DNA from: Dyella psychrodurans
Lineage (GTDB): Bacteria; Pseudomonadota; Gammaproteobacteria; Xanthomonadales; Rhodanobacteraceae
Length of the DNA: 64,000 nt
Assembly (NCBI RefSeq): GCF_003363265.1
Contig: NZ_QRBF01000001.1
Location: 838,451-902,450, forward strand
Direction: 5' to 3'
This document shows, piece after piece, positions 29,808-38,164 of this stretch. The notes under the pieces were generated by a model. The model searched no databases. It saw only the letters and a list, made by a program, of their open reading frames with translations, and was not told the origin of the DNA. The stretch's first letter is position 1. Each line of letters opens with the position of its first letter. Both the position numbers and the translations under genes were made by a program.

Positions 29808-29829
29808 GCAATGACTCCAAAGCCTGCTT

Positions 29830-31620
29830 TTATTTATCTACTTTGAGCACGGCAAGGAAGGCTTCCTGCGGAATCTCAACCCGACCGACCTGCTTCATGC
29901 GCTTCTTGCCTTCTTTCTGCTTCTCCAGAAGCTTTTTCTTGCGCGAGACGTCGCCGCCATAGCACTTCGCCAGAACGTTCTTGCGCAATGCTTTCACCGT
30001 CGAACGCGCAATGACCTGCGCGCCGATCGCCGCCTGAATCGCGACATCGAACTGCTGGCGCGGAATGAGGTCCTTCATGCGCTCGACCAAGTCGCGTCCG
30101 CGACGATCGGCGTGACTGCGATGAACGATCAGGCTGAGCGCGTCGACGCGATCGCCGTTGATCAGCACATCGACACGCACAAACGGACCCGCCTCGAATC
30201 GTTCGAGGTGATAATCCATTGATGCATAGCCGCGCGAGACCGATTTCAGTTTATCGAAGAAATCGAGCACCACTTCAGCCAGCGGAAGCTCGTAGCTGAT
30301 CTGCACCTGGGTGGCGAGATATTGGATCGAACGCTGCACGCCGCGCTTCTCTTCGCAGAGCGTGATGATGTTGCCGATGTAATCCGGCGGCGTGAGGATG
30401 CTGGCCACGATGATCGGCTCGCGGATCTCCTCGATTTGCGGCGATGGCGGAAGCCGCGCGGGATTATCCAGCTCCATGATCGTGCCGTCGGTCTTGAGGA
30501 TCTCGTAGACCACGGTCGGCGCGGTGGTGATCAGGTTGAGATCGTATTCGCGCTCCAGGCGCTCCTGCACGATTTCCATGTGCAGCATGCCCAGGAAGCC
30601 GCAGCGAAAACCAAAGCCCATCGCCTCGGAACTTTCTGGCTCGAAGAAGAGCGCGGCGTCGTTGAGGCGCAGCTTGTCCAGCGCTTCGCGCAAGGCAGGG
30701 TAATCGTCGGCGGAAACCGGGAACAATCCCGCGAAAACGCGCGGCTGCATGGTCTGGAAGCCAGGCAGCGGATGCGGGGCGGGCTTGCCGGCGTGCGTCA
30801 GCGTGTCGCCTACGGGGGCGCCGTGCACATCCTTGATGGCCGCCGTGATCCAGCCCACTTCACCGGCGGCGAGCTTGTCGAGTTTTTTGCGCTTGGGCGT
30901 GAATACGCCCACTTCGCTCACTTCGTGGGCGCGGCCGGTGGACATCACCTGCAGTTTGTCGCCCGGCTTGATTTCGCCTTGCATGACGCGCACCAGCGAC
31001 ACCACGCCCAGGTAGTTGTCGAACCAGGAGTCGATGATCAAGGCCTGCAGGCGATCGGTATCGCGCGGCTTCGGCGGCGGAATGCGCGCGACGATGGCCT
31101 CGAGCACCTCGATCACGTTCTGACCGGTCTTGGCGCTGACCGCGACGGCATCCGTGGCATCGATACCGATCACCGCCTCGATCTCGCCCTTCACCTTTTC
31201 CGGATCGGCCGTGGGCAGATCGATCTTGTTGAGCACCGGCACCACTTCCAGCCCCTGCTCCACCGCCGTGTAGCAATTGGCCACGGACTGGGCTTCGACG
31301 CCCTGCGCCGCATCGACCACCAGCAGCGCACCTTCGCACGCGGCAAGCGAACGGCTCACTTCGTAGGAAAAGTCGACGTGACCCGGGGTATCGATGAAAT
31401 TGAGCTGATAGGTCTTGCCGTTCCTCGCCGTGTACGGCAAAGACACCGACTGCGCCTTGATGGTGATGCCACGTTCGCGCTCGATCGGGTTGCTGTCCAG
31501 CACCTGGGCTTCCATCTCGCGCTCGGCCAAACCGCCGCAGATCTGGATGATGCGGTCCGCAAGTGTGGACTTGCCGTGATCGATGTGGGCGATGATGGAG
31601 AAATTGCGGATCAGTTCCAT
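29830..31620 (-). CDS. lepA: elongation factor 4 (LepA)
   Basis: LepA is a ribosome-binding translational GTPase involved in initiation and 30S biogenesis. The 596 residues contain G1 AHIDHGKST near residue 11-19, G2 with [15 protein letters not shown]3 DTPGHVDF, G4 NKIDLP, EF-G-like domains III and V, and the LepA-specific C-terminal domain ([50 protein letters not shown]). The ATG at 31620 is the family start; an in-frame ATG at 31641 is rejected. It heads the lepA-lepB-DUF4845-rnc-era-recO cluster, separated from mucD by a terminator. Confidence 0.97.
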   Translation of the reverse strand: MELIRNFSIIAHIDHGKSTLADRIIQICGGLAEREMEAQVLDSNPIERERGITIKAQSVSLPYTARNGKTYQLNFIDTPGHVDFSYEVSRSLAACEGALLVVDAAQGVEAQSVANCYTAVEQGLEVVPVLNKIDLPTADPEKVKGEIEAVIGIDATDAVAVSAKTGQNVIEVLEAIVARIPPPKPRDTDRLQALIIDSWFDNYLGVVSLVRVMQGEIKPGDKLQVMSTGRAHEVSEVGVFTPKRKKLDKLAAGEVGWITAAIKDVHGAPVGDTLTHAGKPAPHPLPGFQTMQPRVFAGLFPVSADDYPALREALDKLRLNDAALFFEPESSEAMGFGFRCGFLGMLHMEIVQERLEREYDLNLITTAPTVVYEILKTDGTIMELDNPARLPPSPQIEEIREPIIVASILTPPDYIGNIITLCEEKRGVQRSIQYLATQVQISYELPLAEVVLDFFDKLKSVSRGYASMDYHLERFEAGPFVRVDVLINGDRVDALSLIVHRSHADRRGRDLVERMKDLIPRQQFDVAIQAAIGAQVIARSTVKALRKNVLAKCYGGDVSRKKKLLEKQKEGKKRMKQVGRVEIPQEAFLAVLKVDK

Positions 31621-31740
31621 GGAGTACGCTGTCAGCTTCACCGCCTCGCGCGATGCAAAAGGCTGGCTATCGCCGGGATGGCGACATTAGCCGCTCATTA
31701 TCGCATGGATTGAGAAACCACACTGTACGCACGAGTCCGC

Positions 31741-31773
31741 AAATTAAAGGCCTGCTTCCGGGAGCAGGCCTTT
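31741..31773 (-). terminator. rho-independent terminator after mucD
   Basis: The 11-bp perfect stem AAAGGCCTGCT / AGCAGGCCTTT (31746-31773) is followed on the minus strand by TTTAATTT. It lies 8 nt after the mucD stop and divides the rpoE operon from lepA. Confidence 0.85.
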
Positions 31774-31781
31774 GAGCCGGC

Positions 31782-33248
31782 TCAGCCGTTCTGATCGGCA
31801 GTCGGAACCGTCAGGGCGATGAAATTGCTCGAATCGCCACGACGCACCAGCAATAGCAGGGTGTCGCCGGGCTTCACACCAGCTGTCGCAGCCCGGAACG
31901 CCTCAACACTGCCGACCTTCTTCTGATTCACCATCAGAATCACGTCGCCAGGCTGCAGCCCGGCTTGCGCCGCGACGGGGCCGGTCACATCGGCGACCCC
32001 TACGCCCTCGCCCGCCTGAAGGCCCATTTGACTGCGCGTCGCCTGATCCAGGTTCTGAACGCTCAATCCGAGGGCATCGGCACCCGAGCTCGGAGCAGGC
32101 TTGCTTCCGGGAGAAAGTGCCTTCCCGTCGCGCGGCATGGTGCCAATGGTCACCTGAATCGTCTTATCGCGGCCATCGCGCAGGATTTGCACCGGCACCG
32201 TCGTGCCGGGCTTGGTCATCGCGACCAGCGGTGGCAAGTCGGAACCTTGCTCGATCGGGCGATCATTGAAGGCCAGGATGATGTCACCAGACTGCAATCC
32301 CGCCTTCTGCGCCGCGCTGCCAGGCGAAACACTCACGACGATGGCACCCTTCGCGCTATCGAGCTTGAGTGCCTTGACCACATCGTCATCGACTGGCTTG
32401 ATCATCACGCCCAGTTCGCCGCGCGTGACATAACCTTTCGTTTTGAGTTGATCGACGACGTTCATCGCCACATCGATGGGAATCGAGAACGCGACGCCCT
32501 GATAACCACCCGTATCCGAATAGATCTGCGAGTTGATGCCGACCACCTGGCCCTGCAGATTGAACAGCGGGCCACCGGAATTGCCGCGGTTGATCGGCAC
32601 ATCCGTCTGGATGAACGACGTGCTCGGCTGATCTCCCGCCCCGAGGCTGCGGCCCACGGCACTGACAATGCCTTGCGTGACGGTGTAATCGAATCCGAAC
32701 GGCGAGCCGATTGCCAGCACCCACTGACCTGGCTTTAGCAAACGCGAATCGCCGATGCTCACCGTCGGCAGGTTGCCGCCCGCGCTAACTTTTAGGAGCG
32801 CGATGTCATAAGTCGGATCCGTGCCGACTACCTTGGCGGTCAGCGTGCGGCGGTCCTGCAAGCGCACGGTCACGGTATCGGCATGATCAACGACGTGGTT
32901 ATTCGTAAGGATGTAGCCATCGCTGGAAATGATGAAGCCTGAACCCAGCGACGTGTGCGCCTGTTCTTCGGGCGACGGCATCATCGGCATGCCGAAGAAG
33001 CGGCGGAAGATTTCCATTTGATCCGCATCGGGGCCTTGCAGCGGCGTGGCACCAGCCCCCTTGGGACGGCGGCCGGTGTACTTGGCCTCCACATGGACAA
33101 CAGCCGGGGCGTTCTTCTGCACGATGCCTGTGAAATCCGGCAAGGCAGCAGCAGCCGGGGCGGTCTGCGCCCACGCCATGCCGGGCCCTGCCAGCCCCAT
33201 GGCGAGTGCGCAGCACAGAAGGCTGCTGACGAGACGGTGATGACTCAT
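31782..33248 (-). CDS. mucD: periplasmic serine protease MucD/DegP family
   Basis: The 488-residue DegP-type protease/chaperone has a signal peptide cut after AWA (about residue 27), a trypsin-like domain with H118 (NNHVV), D148 (TYDIALLK) and S224 (RGNSGGPLF), and two C-terminal PDZ domains (about 285-380 and 395-485). It degrades misfolded envelope proteins. A perfect GAGGAGG box precedes the ATG. It follows rpoE and rseA in the same direction, the layout seen in Pseudomonas and Xanthomonas, so it is likely induced by sigma-E. Confidence 0.95.
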   Translation of the reverse strand: MSHHRLVSSLLCCALAMGLAGPGMAWAQTAPAAAALPDFTGIVQKNAPAVVHVEAKYTGRRPKGAGATPLQGPDADQMEIFRRFFGMPMMPSPEEQAHTSLGSGFIISSDGYILTNNHVVDHADTVTVRLQDRRTLTAKVVGTDPTYDIALLKVSAGGNLPTVSIGDSRLLKPGQWVLAIGSPFGFDYTVTQGIVSAVGRSLGAGDQPSTSFIQTDVPINRGNSGGPLFNLQGQVVGINSQIYSDTGGYQGVAFSIPIDVAMNVVDQLKTKGYVTRGELGVMIKPVDDDVVKALKLDSAKGAIVVSVSPGSAAQKAGLQSGDIILAFNDRPIEQGSDLPPLVAMTKPGTTVPVQILRDGRDKTIQVTIGTMPRDGKALSPGSKPAPSSGADALGLSVQNLDQATRSQMGLQAGEGVGVADVTGPVAAQAGLQPGDVILMVNQKKVGSVEAFRAATAGVKPGDTLLLLVRRGDSSNFIALTVPTADQNG

Positions 33249-33368
33249 GGGTTCCTCCTCTCGGTTCTGGGCGCGCCTACTCCCGCCCAGGCTCATAAGA
33301 TGGAACGGGAGAAGGCACAGTGAAGAAAACAGGAAGCGCTCGCGGCCGTGGGCCGGAGGTGGCGGAGC

Positions 33369-34058
33369 TCAGCGCCCCGCCGCTCCCTGATAGGCCGGAG
33401 CCTGGTATTGCGCCGCCGCGTTTGCCTGCGGGGTATCGATCAGCAGCAGGTAGCTGCCGTCGTGATTGTTCAATGTCCGGTAGCCATTCATGAAATAACG
33501 CTGGCTATCTGCCGGGTAGCGCTGGAACAACGGGTTGTCCGAAGGATCGCCCAAGGTGACCGAGGCGCGCTGGCTGAGTCCGGAGGCCGGGTACAAGCTC
33601 AGCGACGGCGGCACCGCCGCCAGCATGGTGCTGGTGCGAGCTTCGGCTGCAGCCACCGGAGTGTTGGATGCAGGAACAGCGCGCGGCGCCACTTTCGCAG
33701 TCAGCGATGCAGGCCGGCTGGGGTCGGTGGCCGTCGGTTGCGAAACCATCAGCGCGGCGACGGCAACGCTTGCAGCGATCGCACCGCCCACCGACAGGCG
33801 CAGCCAATCGCGGCGTTTCGGAATCGCCGCGGCAGCGGGCTGCTCGGCTTCGATCAGCTGCATCACGCGCGATGCGAAGCCGGCGCTGGCCATGGCGGGC
33901 AACTGGTGTCGCAGGCCGTCAGCACCGACGTGATAGCGAGTCCAGACTTGGAGCAAAGAGGCGTCGTGATCGAGCCTGCGCAGCAAAAAGCGCAGCTCTT
34001 CCCTCGACAACTCGCCGTCCATCGCAGCAGAGAGGGTTTCCATATTGGCTTCAGTCAT
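33369..34058 (-). CDS. rseA: anti-sigma-E factor RseA
   Basis: The 229-residue protein has an N-terminal RseA domain that binds sigma-E (about 1-75: ETLSAAMDGELSREELRFLLRRL, then WTRYHVGADGLR). One transmembrane helix follows (about 88-106, LSVGGAIAASVAVAALMVS), then a periplasmic Ala/Pro-rich region. Regulated proteolysis of this type of protein frees RpoE on envelope stress. Its start overlaps the rpoE stop by 4 nt (ATGA), giving coupled synthesis. No rseB gene follows; mucD does. Confidence 0.92.
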   Translation of the reverse strand: MTEANMETLSAAMDGELSREELRFLLRRLDHDASLLQVWTRYHVGADGLRHQLPAMASAGFASRVMQLIEAEQPAAAAIPKRRDWLRLSVGGAIAASVAVAALMVSQPTATDPSRPASLTAKVAPRAVPASNTPVAAAEARTSTMLAAVPPSLSLYPASGLSQRASVTLGDPSDNPLFQRYPADSQRYFMNGYRTLNNHDGSYLLLIDTPQANAAAQYQAPAYQGAAGR

Positions 34059-34651
34059 GACATTCGATCCTCGCGGTCTGATAGCAGTGGCCGCAACTTC
34101 TCATCGATCGCCTCACGTGCCCGGAAGATGCGCGAACGCACCGTTCCGATCGGGCAGCCCATGGCTTCGGCAATCTCTTCATAGCTGAGGCCTTCCACTT
34201 CACGCAGCGTGATGGCTGTCCGCAGCTCCTCGGGCAAGGCTTGGACAGTGGCGAACACGGTTTGTTCAATTTCCTGGCGCATTAATTCGCGTTCGGGGGT
34301 GGCCCCCTCCTGCATGCGGTCGGCGCCTGGCACGAAAACCGCATCTTCCACGGAGATATCGTCCGTCGGGGGGCGCCGCCCCATCGCAACAAGGTGGTTC
34401 TTGGCCGTGTTCACCGCAATTTTGTACATCCAGGTATAGAAAGCACTCTCCCCGCGGAACGAGCCAATGGCCCGCCATGCGCGGATAAAGGCCTCCTGGG
34501 CCACGTCTTCGCACTCGGCTTGGTTGTGCACATAGCGGGAAATAAGGCCAATGACCTTGTGCTGGTATTTGCGAACCAGCAAGTCGAAAGCGCGCTTGTC
34601 CCCATTTTGTACACGCTCAACCAGCGCACTATCGAGTTCGTTATCGCCCAT
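34055..34651 (-). CDS. rpoE: RNA polymerase sigma-E factor RpoE
   Basis: The 198-residue ECF sigma factor has region 2 (FDLLVRKYQHKVIGLISRYV, DVAQEAFIRAWRAIGSFRGES) and region 4 (LPEELRTAITLREVEGLSYEEIAEAMGCPIGTVRSRIFRAREAI). It closely resembles AlgU/RpoE. It governs the envelope stress response. A sigma-E-like promoter lies about 65 nt upstream of the start, consistent with autoregulation. It is the first gene of rpoE-rseA-mucD. Confidence 0.97.
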   Translation of the reverse strand: MGDNELDSALVERVQNGDKRAFDLLVRKYQHKVIGLISRYVHNQAECEDVAQEAFIRAWRAIGSFRGESAFYTWMYKIAVNTAKNHLVAMGRRPPTDDISVEDAVFVPGADRMQEGATPERELMRQEIEQTVFATVQALPEELRTAITLREVEGLSYEEIAEAMGCPIGTVRSRIFRAREAIDEKLRPLLSDREDRMS

Positions 34652-34713
34652 CCGGGCCGTCTCCTTCGTTGCCGCACCATTCCAGGAAGCCGTCCAGCGA
34701 ATGGGTGATCTGC

Positions 34714-34740
34714 TCTGACCCGCGCGGTGTCGGCAAGTTC
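34714..34740 (-). promoter_or_regulatory. sigma-E-type promoter of rpoE
   Basis: On the minus strand GAACTT (34735-34740) and TCAGA (34714-34718) are separated by 16 bp, close to the sigma-E consensus GGAACTT-N16-TCAAA. The same arrangement occurs before fkpA. It would give an autoregulated transcript with a leader of about 55 nt. Confidence 0.65.
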
Positions 34741-34795
34741 AGCACGAACACTGAGCCCATGGGACAATTTTAAGATAGGGACGCCCCGATGGGGC

Positions 34796-37384
34796 TCAAG
34801 CCTGCAATTTGTCCTGCACGCCAGACAGCAAGCGCTCACGCTCGGCCAGCAGGCGTTCGAAGCTCGCCTGGGGTAGCGGGCGGCAGAACAGATATCCCTG
34901 CAGCTCATCGCAGTGGTTGGCGCGCAGGAATTGCAAGTGCTGTTCGATTTCCACGCCTTCGGCCACCACGCCGCGCTTCAATCGATGCGCCATTTCGATG
35001 GTCGCGCGCACGATCGCTTCGTCGTCGGGGTCGACACCGATATTGCGCACGAAGCTCTGGTCGATCTTGATTCGATCGGCGGGCAGCTTGCGCAGGTAGT
35101 CGAGCGATGCGGCGCCCGTGCCAAAATCGTCGATGGCGATATGGCATCCCAGCCGATGCAGCTTCTGCATGTTTTCCATCAGGTTGGGGGCCGCCTTGAT
35201 GCTGATGCTCTCGGTGACCTCCATTTCCAGCAACCCGGGATCGAGTCCCGTTTCTTCCAAAACGGAGGCCACGATTTCCGAAAGATCGGGCTGCATCAGC
35301 TGTACGGCCGAAAGGTTGACGCCCAGTCGCAAACCCAGGCCGAAGCGCTCTTCCCATGCCTTGGCTTGCTTGCATGCCGTGCGCAGCACCCATTCTCCGA
35401 TCGAAACGATGAGGCCGGTTTCCTCCGCGAGCGGAATGAAAAAGCCGGGACCGATGTTGCCCAGTTCCGGGTGTTCCCATCGCAGCAACGCTTCCATGCC
35501 GACGATGTCTTCCGTTCCCGCGTTGATCTGCGGTTGATAGAAAACGCGCAATTCGCCGTTACCTTCCGCATGGCGAAGCCGCGCCTTCAACGCGGCGTTC
35601 TGCTGCTCCTGCGCAGGGCTGACGTCGTAGACACGGTAGTTGTTGCGCCCCAGACTCTTGGCCGCATACATCGCCTCGTCTGCATGCTTGAGCAAGGTTT
35701 CGGCATCCGGTGCGTCCTCCGGAAAGAAACTGATGCCGATGGATGCCGTCACCTGCAATTCCGGACCATCGTCCAGATGCAGCGGCGCATCCATCAGCTG
35801 CACGATCTTTTCCGCGACGCGCAACACGTCGTCGGTCTTCACGATATGCCTGAGCACGATCGTGAATTCGTCGCCGGCATAACGGGCCACGGTATCGGAG
35901 GCGCGCACGCTGCTGCGAAGTCGTTGCGTGACGGCCACCAAAACTTGGTCGCCGACGGCATGACCGAGCGTGTCGTTGATGAACTTGAAACGGTCGAGGT
36001 CCACGAACAGCACGGCGAATGTTTCGCCCGTGCGATTCGCTTCGCGGATGATGGTGTCGAGGCGATCGTTGAACAGCAGGCGATTGGGCAGCCCGGTAAG
36101 AGCGTCCAGCAGACCTTCTGCACGACCTTGCTCACGCGTGCGCCGCAACTCGAGCGTGTGCGCGAAATGCGCTGCCGCGCAGCGAAGCACGGGCTCGACG
36201 ATCTCCGGCTCGCCGAATGGACTGCGACTACCCGCCAGCAACGCACCAAGCACGCTATAGCGCTCGTCAAGGAGCGGCAAGCCCACGAAGCCGCGCAAGC
36301 CAAGCTGGCCGATCAGCGGATCCACATCGGCAAGCCGCCGCGCATCGTGCGGATGCATCAAGGTGCGACCGCTCAGCACAAGGCGCAGCGAACTCTGCAA
36401 CTGCGGCCCGGGCCAGACTTGCTCGTCACCGCGCCATCGCTGCACGACCTGTGTCGGCACGCTGCTTTCTTCCGGGCGTGCGGACCAGACAGCCAGATAA
36501 TCCAGGCTCATTTCATCAAGCAGAAGCTGGGCCGCTTCCAAGACCCCTGCGTCGTCGTGCGTGCCACTGAACAAGCGCGCGAGCAGCATCAAGGCTACCG
36601 TTGGGCGTACCCCGGCGCGATTGCTGCGAAAATGTAGCGCAGCCAGATCGCGGCCGCCGTGATGCACGCGGCGAACACTCGCTTCACCCGTGTCGTGTCC
36701 ACGGATCGACTTGCGCTGGCAGGCGAGCCAGTGTCGATCGCCATCTGCAAACGCCTTTTCCATGCTGACGCTTTCGAAAGAAAGCACTTCGTGTAACGTC
36801 AAGCTGGTCAACACGCTGTTAGCCAGGCCACTGTGTCGCATATAGGCCGGACTCGCCTCGATGACGCGTTCCGCATACGGATCGACGATCAGCCAATCGC
36901 CCTCGCCGTCTTCGAAAACGAAACGATAGTCGCCACCCGCTGCCGCAAGCGGCAACGCTTGGGATACGTTCGATATCTTTTCCGCATCTCTGGGCTTTTC
37001 GCCGCTTCGCAGTTGTTGCCAGCGTGCGATCAGCTCGGTACCGATCTGCGAGGCATAAAGCCAACCGCCGATCATGGGAGGCAGCTGCGTTGGCTTGATG
37101 GTCGCCTCGTCGACCAGTACGGCAATGACCGGCGCATCGGCGCACGGCGGGAGCAGCCTCAACTGTTCGCACAGCGTCAGGCTCGACCGCCCATCGCCTT
37201 CGACGACGAGCACGATCAACGCCAGTGGCTCGCGCCCCTCCAGCAAAATCGCCGCGTGCGTGGTGTCGCGCGCGGAGTGAATCGGCGGATGCCCTTCTTT
37301 GTCGAGCGTATCAAACAGCTCGCGCCGCAACTCGCGCTGGGACGCCACCAGCAAGATACCGGCTTGCAACGTCGAGGCCGTCAC
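34796..37384 (-). CDS. GGDEF-EAL protein with pseudo-receiver, PAS-like and GAF regions
   Basis: The 862-residue cytoplasmic protein starts with a REC-like domain (about 8-125) in which the phospho-acceptor Asp is missing (ALIVLVVEGD). A PAS-like region (about 150-255) and a GAF-like domain (about 270-415) follow. The GGDEF domain (about 430-590) has AGDEF at the active site, compatible with diguanylate cyclase activity. The EAL domain (about 605-855) has intact EALLRW, DDFGTG and EGVE motifs, so phosphodiesterase activity is expected. No membrane segment is seen. The start overlaps the stop of the upstream 163-aa gene by 4 nt. Net c-di-GMP direction cannot be predicted. Confidence 0.92.
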   Translation of the reverse strand: MTASTLQAGILLVASQRELRRELFDTLDKEGHPPIHSARDTTHAAILLEGREPLALIVLVVEGDGRSSLTLCEQLRLLPPCADAPVIAVLVDEATIKPTQLPPMIGGWLYASQIGTELIARWQQLRSGEKPRDAEKISNVSQALPLAAAGGDYRFVFEDGEGDWLIVDPYAERVIEASPAYMRHSGLANSVLTSLTLHEVLSFESVSMEKAFADGDRHWLACQRKSIRGHDTGEASVRRVHHGGRDLAALHFRSNRAGVRPTVALMLLARLFSGTHDDAGVLEAAQLLLDEMSLDYLAVWSARPEESSVPTQVVQRWRGDEQVWPGPQLQSSLRLVLSGRTLMHPHDARRLADVDPLIGQLGLRGFVGLPLLDERYSVLGALLAGSRSPFGEPEIVEPVLRCAAAHFAHTLELRRTREQGRAEGLLDALTGLPNRLLFNDRLDTIIREANRTGETFAVLFVDLDRFKFINDTLGHAVGDQVLVAVTQRLRSSVRASDTVARYAGDEFTIVLRHIVKTDDVLRVAEKIVQLMDAPLHLDDGPELQVTASIGISFFPEDAPDAETLLKHADEAMYAAKSLGRNNYRVYDVSPAQEQQNAALKARLRHAEGNGELRVFYQPQINAGTEDIVGMEALLRWEHPELGNIGPGFFIPLAEETGLIVSIGEWVLRTACKQAKAWEERFGLGLRLGVNLSAVQLMQPDLSEIVASVLEETGLDPGLLEMEVTESISIKAAPNLMENMQKLHRLGCHIAIDDFGTGAASLDYLRKLPADRIKIDQSFVRNIGVDPDDEAIVRATIEMAHRLKRGVVAEGVEIEQHLQFLRANHCDELQGYLFCRPLPQASFERLLAERERLLSGVQDKLQA

Positions 37385-37872
37385 AACAGCCAGCGCCCGT
37401 CACGCAGCCGGGGACGCTGGGTCGCCGGCGCAAGACCGCTGAGGCGCACGGCAATATCGTCGAAGCTGGAGATTAATGCGGGGGCCGCATTCAGCAGGAC
37501 GATACGGCGGACGTGTCCGGACGGCGCGCGCGCCAGTTGTCGCAACAATGCGCTATCCATCGCGGACAACGGCAAGGGAAACGGCGATATCAAGTAAATG
37601 CCGAAATGAATGCTCTGCTGGATATAGCGCAACGCATTACCCAGCCGCTGCGAGCCCGGAATGGCTGCGTGCGCCTCTCGCAGATTGCCCATGCCTTTTT
37701 CAGGCTCCCAGAGGTAAACCGACTGGCCGTTGTGCCGGGAAATCGTCCGAAACTGTTCGATCAACGGCTCGCTGTCGGTGTCTTCGAGCACGACCAGCCC
37801 ACCGGGCGCAGTCAGGATGCGCTCGTAGATATCGCTGCCGGCAAGCGGCGCAGGAGCCATCAAGGGAGGCAT
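37381..37872 (-). CDS. unrecognised protein coupled to the GGDEF-EAL gene
   Basis: I do not recognise this 163-residue protein. It begins MPPLMAPAPLAGSD (start 37872, or the internal ATG at 37860), then GGLVVLEDTDSE, which looks like a buried beta strand with acidic end. A middle part GNALRYIQQSIHFGIYLIS and a final strand RRIVLLNAAPALISSF follow. This alternation of strands and helices suggests an alpha/beta fold, perhaps a degenerate RecA/AAA-like domain without Walker A. There is no signal peptide or membrane helix. Its stop overlaps the start of the GGDEF-EAL gene (ATGA), so the two are made together and may interact. Confidence 0.7.
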   Translation of the reverse strand: MPPLMAPAPLAGSDIYERILTAPGGLVVLEDTDSEPLIEQFRTISRHNGQSVYLWEPEKGMGNLREAHAAIPGSQRLGNALRYIQQSIHFGIYLISPFPLPLSAMDSALLRQLARAPSGHVRRIVLLNAAPALISSFDDIAVRLSGLAPATQRPRLRDGRWLL

Positions 37873-37891
37873 AGCGGCCCGTGGGAAAGTC

Positions 37892-37965
37892 GTAGCGTGG
37901 GGCTAGAGTTACGCGCTGGCGCGGGAATCGCAATAGCCGGATTGCCGTGGCGTGACGCACGCTAC
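37892..37965. repeat. REP-like inverted repeat
   Basis: GTAGCGTG (37892-37899) is complementary to CACGCTAC (37958-37965) across a 58-bp spacer. The right half also contains the short palindrome GCGTGACGC. Such GTAG-headed imperfect palindromes are common interspersed repeats in gammaproteobacteria. It is intergenic between the 163-aa gene and the FadJ-like gene. Confidence 0.5.
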
Positions 37966-38015
37966 ACCCCGGTTGCCGCAATGCGGCATAAACGCCTTTT
38001 CTGGGCTGGGAGGCC

Positions 38016-38091
38016 GTCTTCATCGTCCACGTAACCGCGCTACCACCTGTCAGCCCTTCGGTCGCAACGCGGTTACGTGGACGATGAGGAC
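38016..38091. repeat. 24-bp stem inverted repeat, possibly related to the element at 21413
   Basis: Positions 38016-38039 pair with 38068-38091 with one mismatch in 24 bp (core CATCGTCCACGTAACCGCG), with a 28-nt loop. The right flank reads ACAGGCTCTAA, whose complement TTAGAGCCTGT matches the terminal AGAGCCTGT of the larger element at 21413-21665. No T-tract follows on the strand of the upstream gene, so it is not a standard terminator. The whole 37873-38164 interval contains only this and the REP-like repeat. Confidence 0.7.
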
Positions 38092-38164
38092 AGGCTCTAA
38101 GGCGTCTCGCAATCGCGGCGGCGGGACGGTAAGGTGGGCGCTTCCCGACCATACCCCTATCCCC

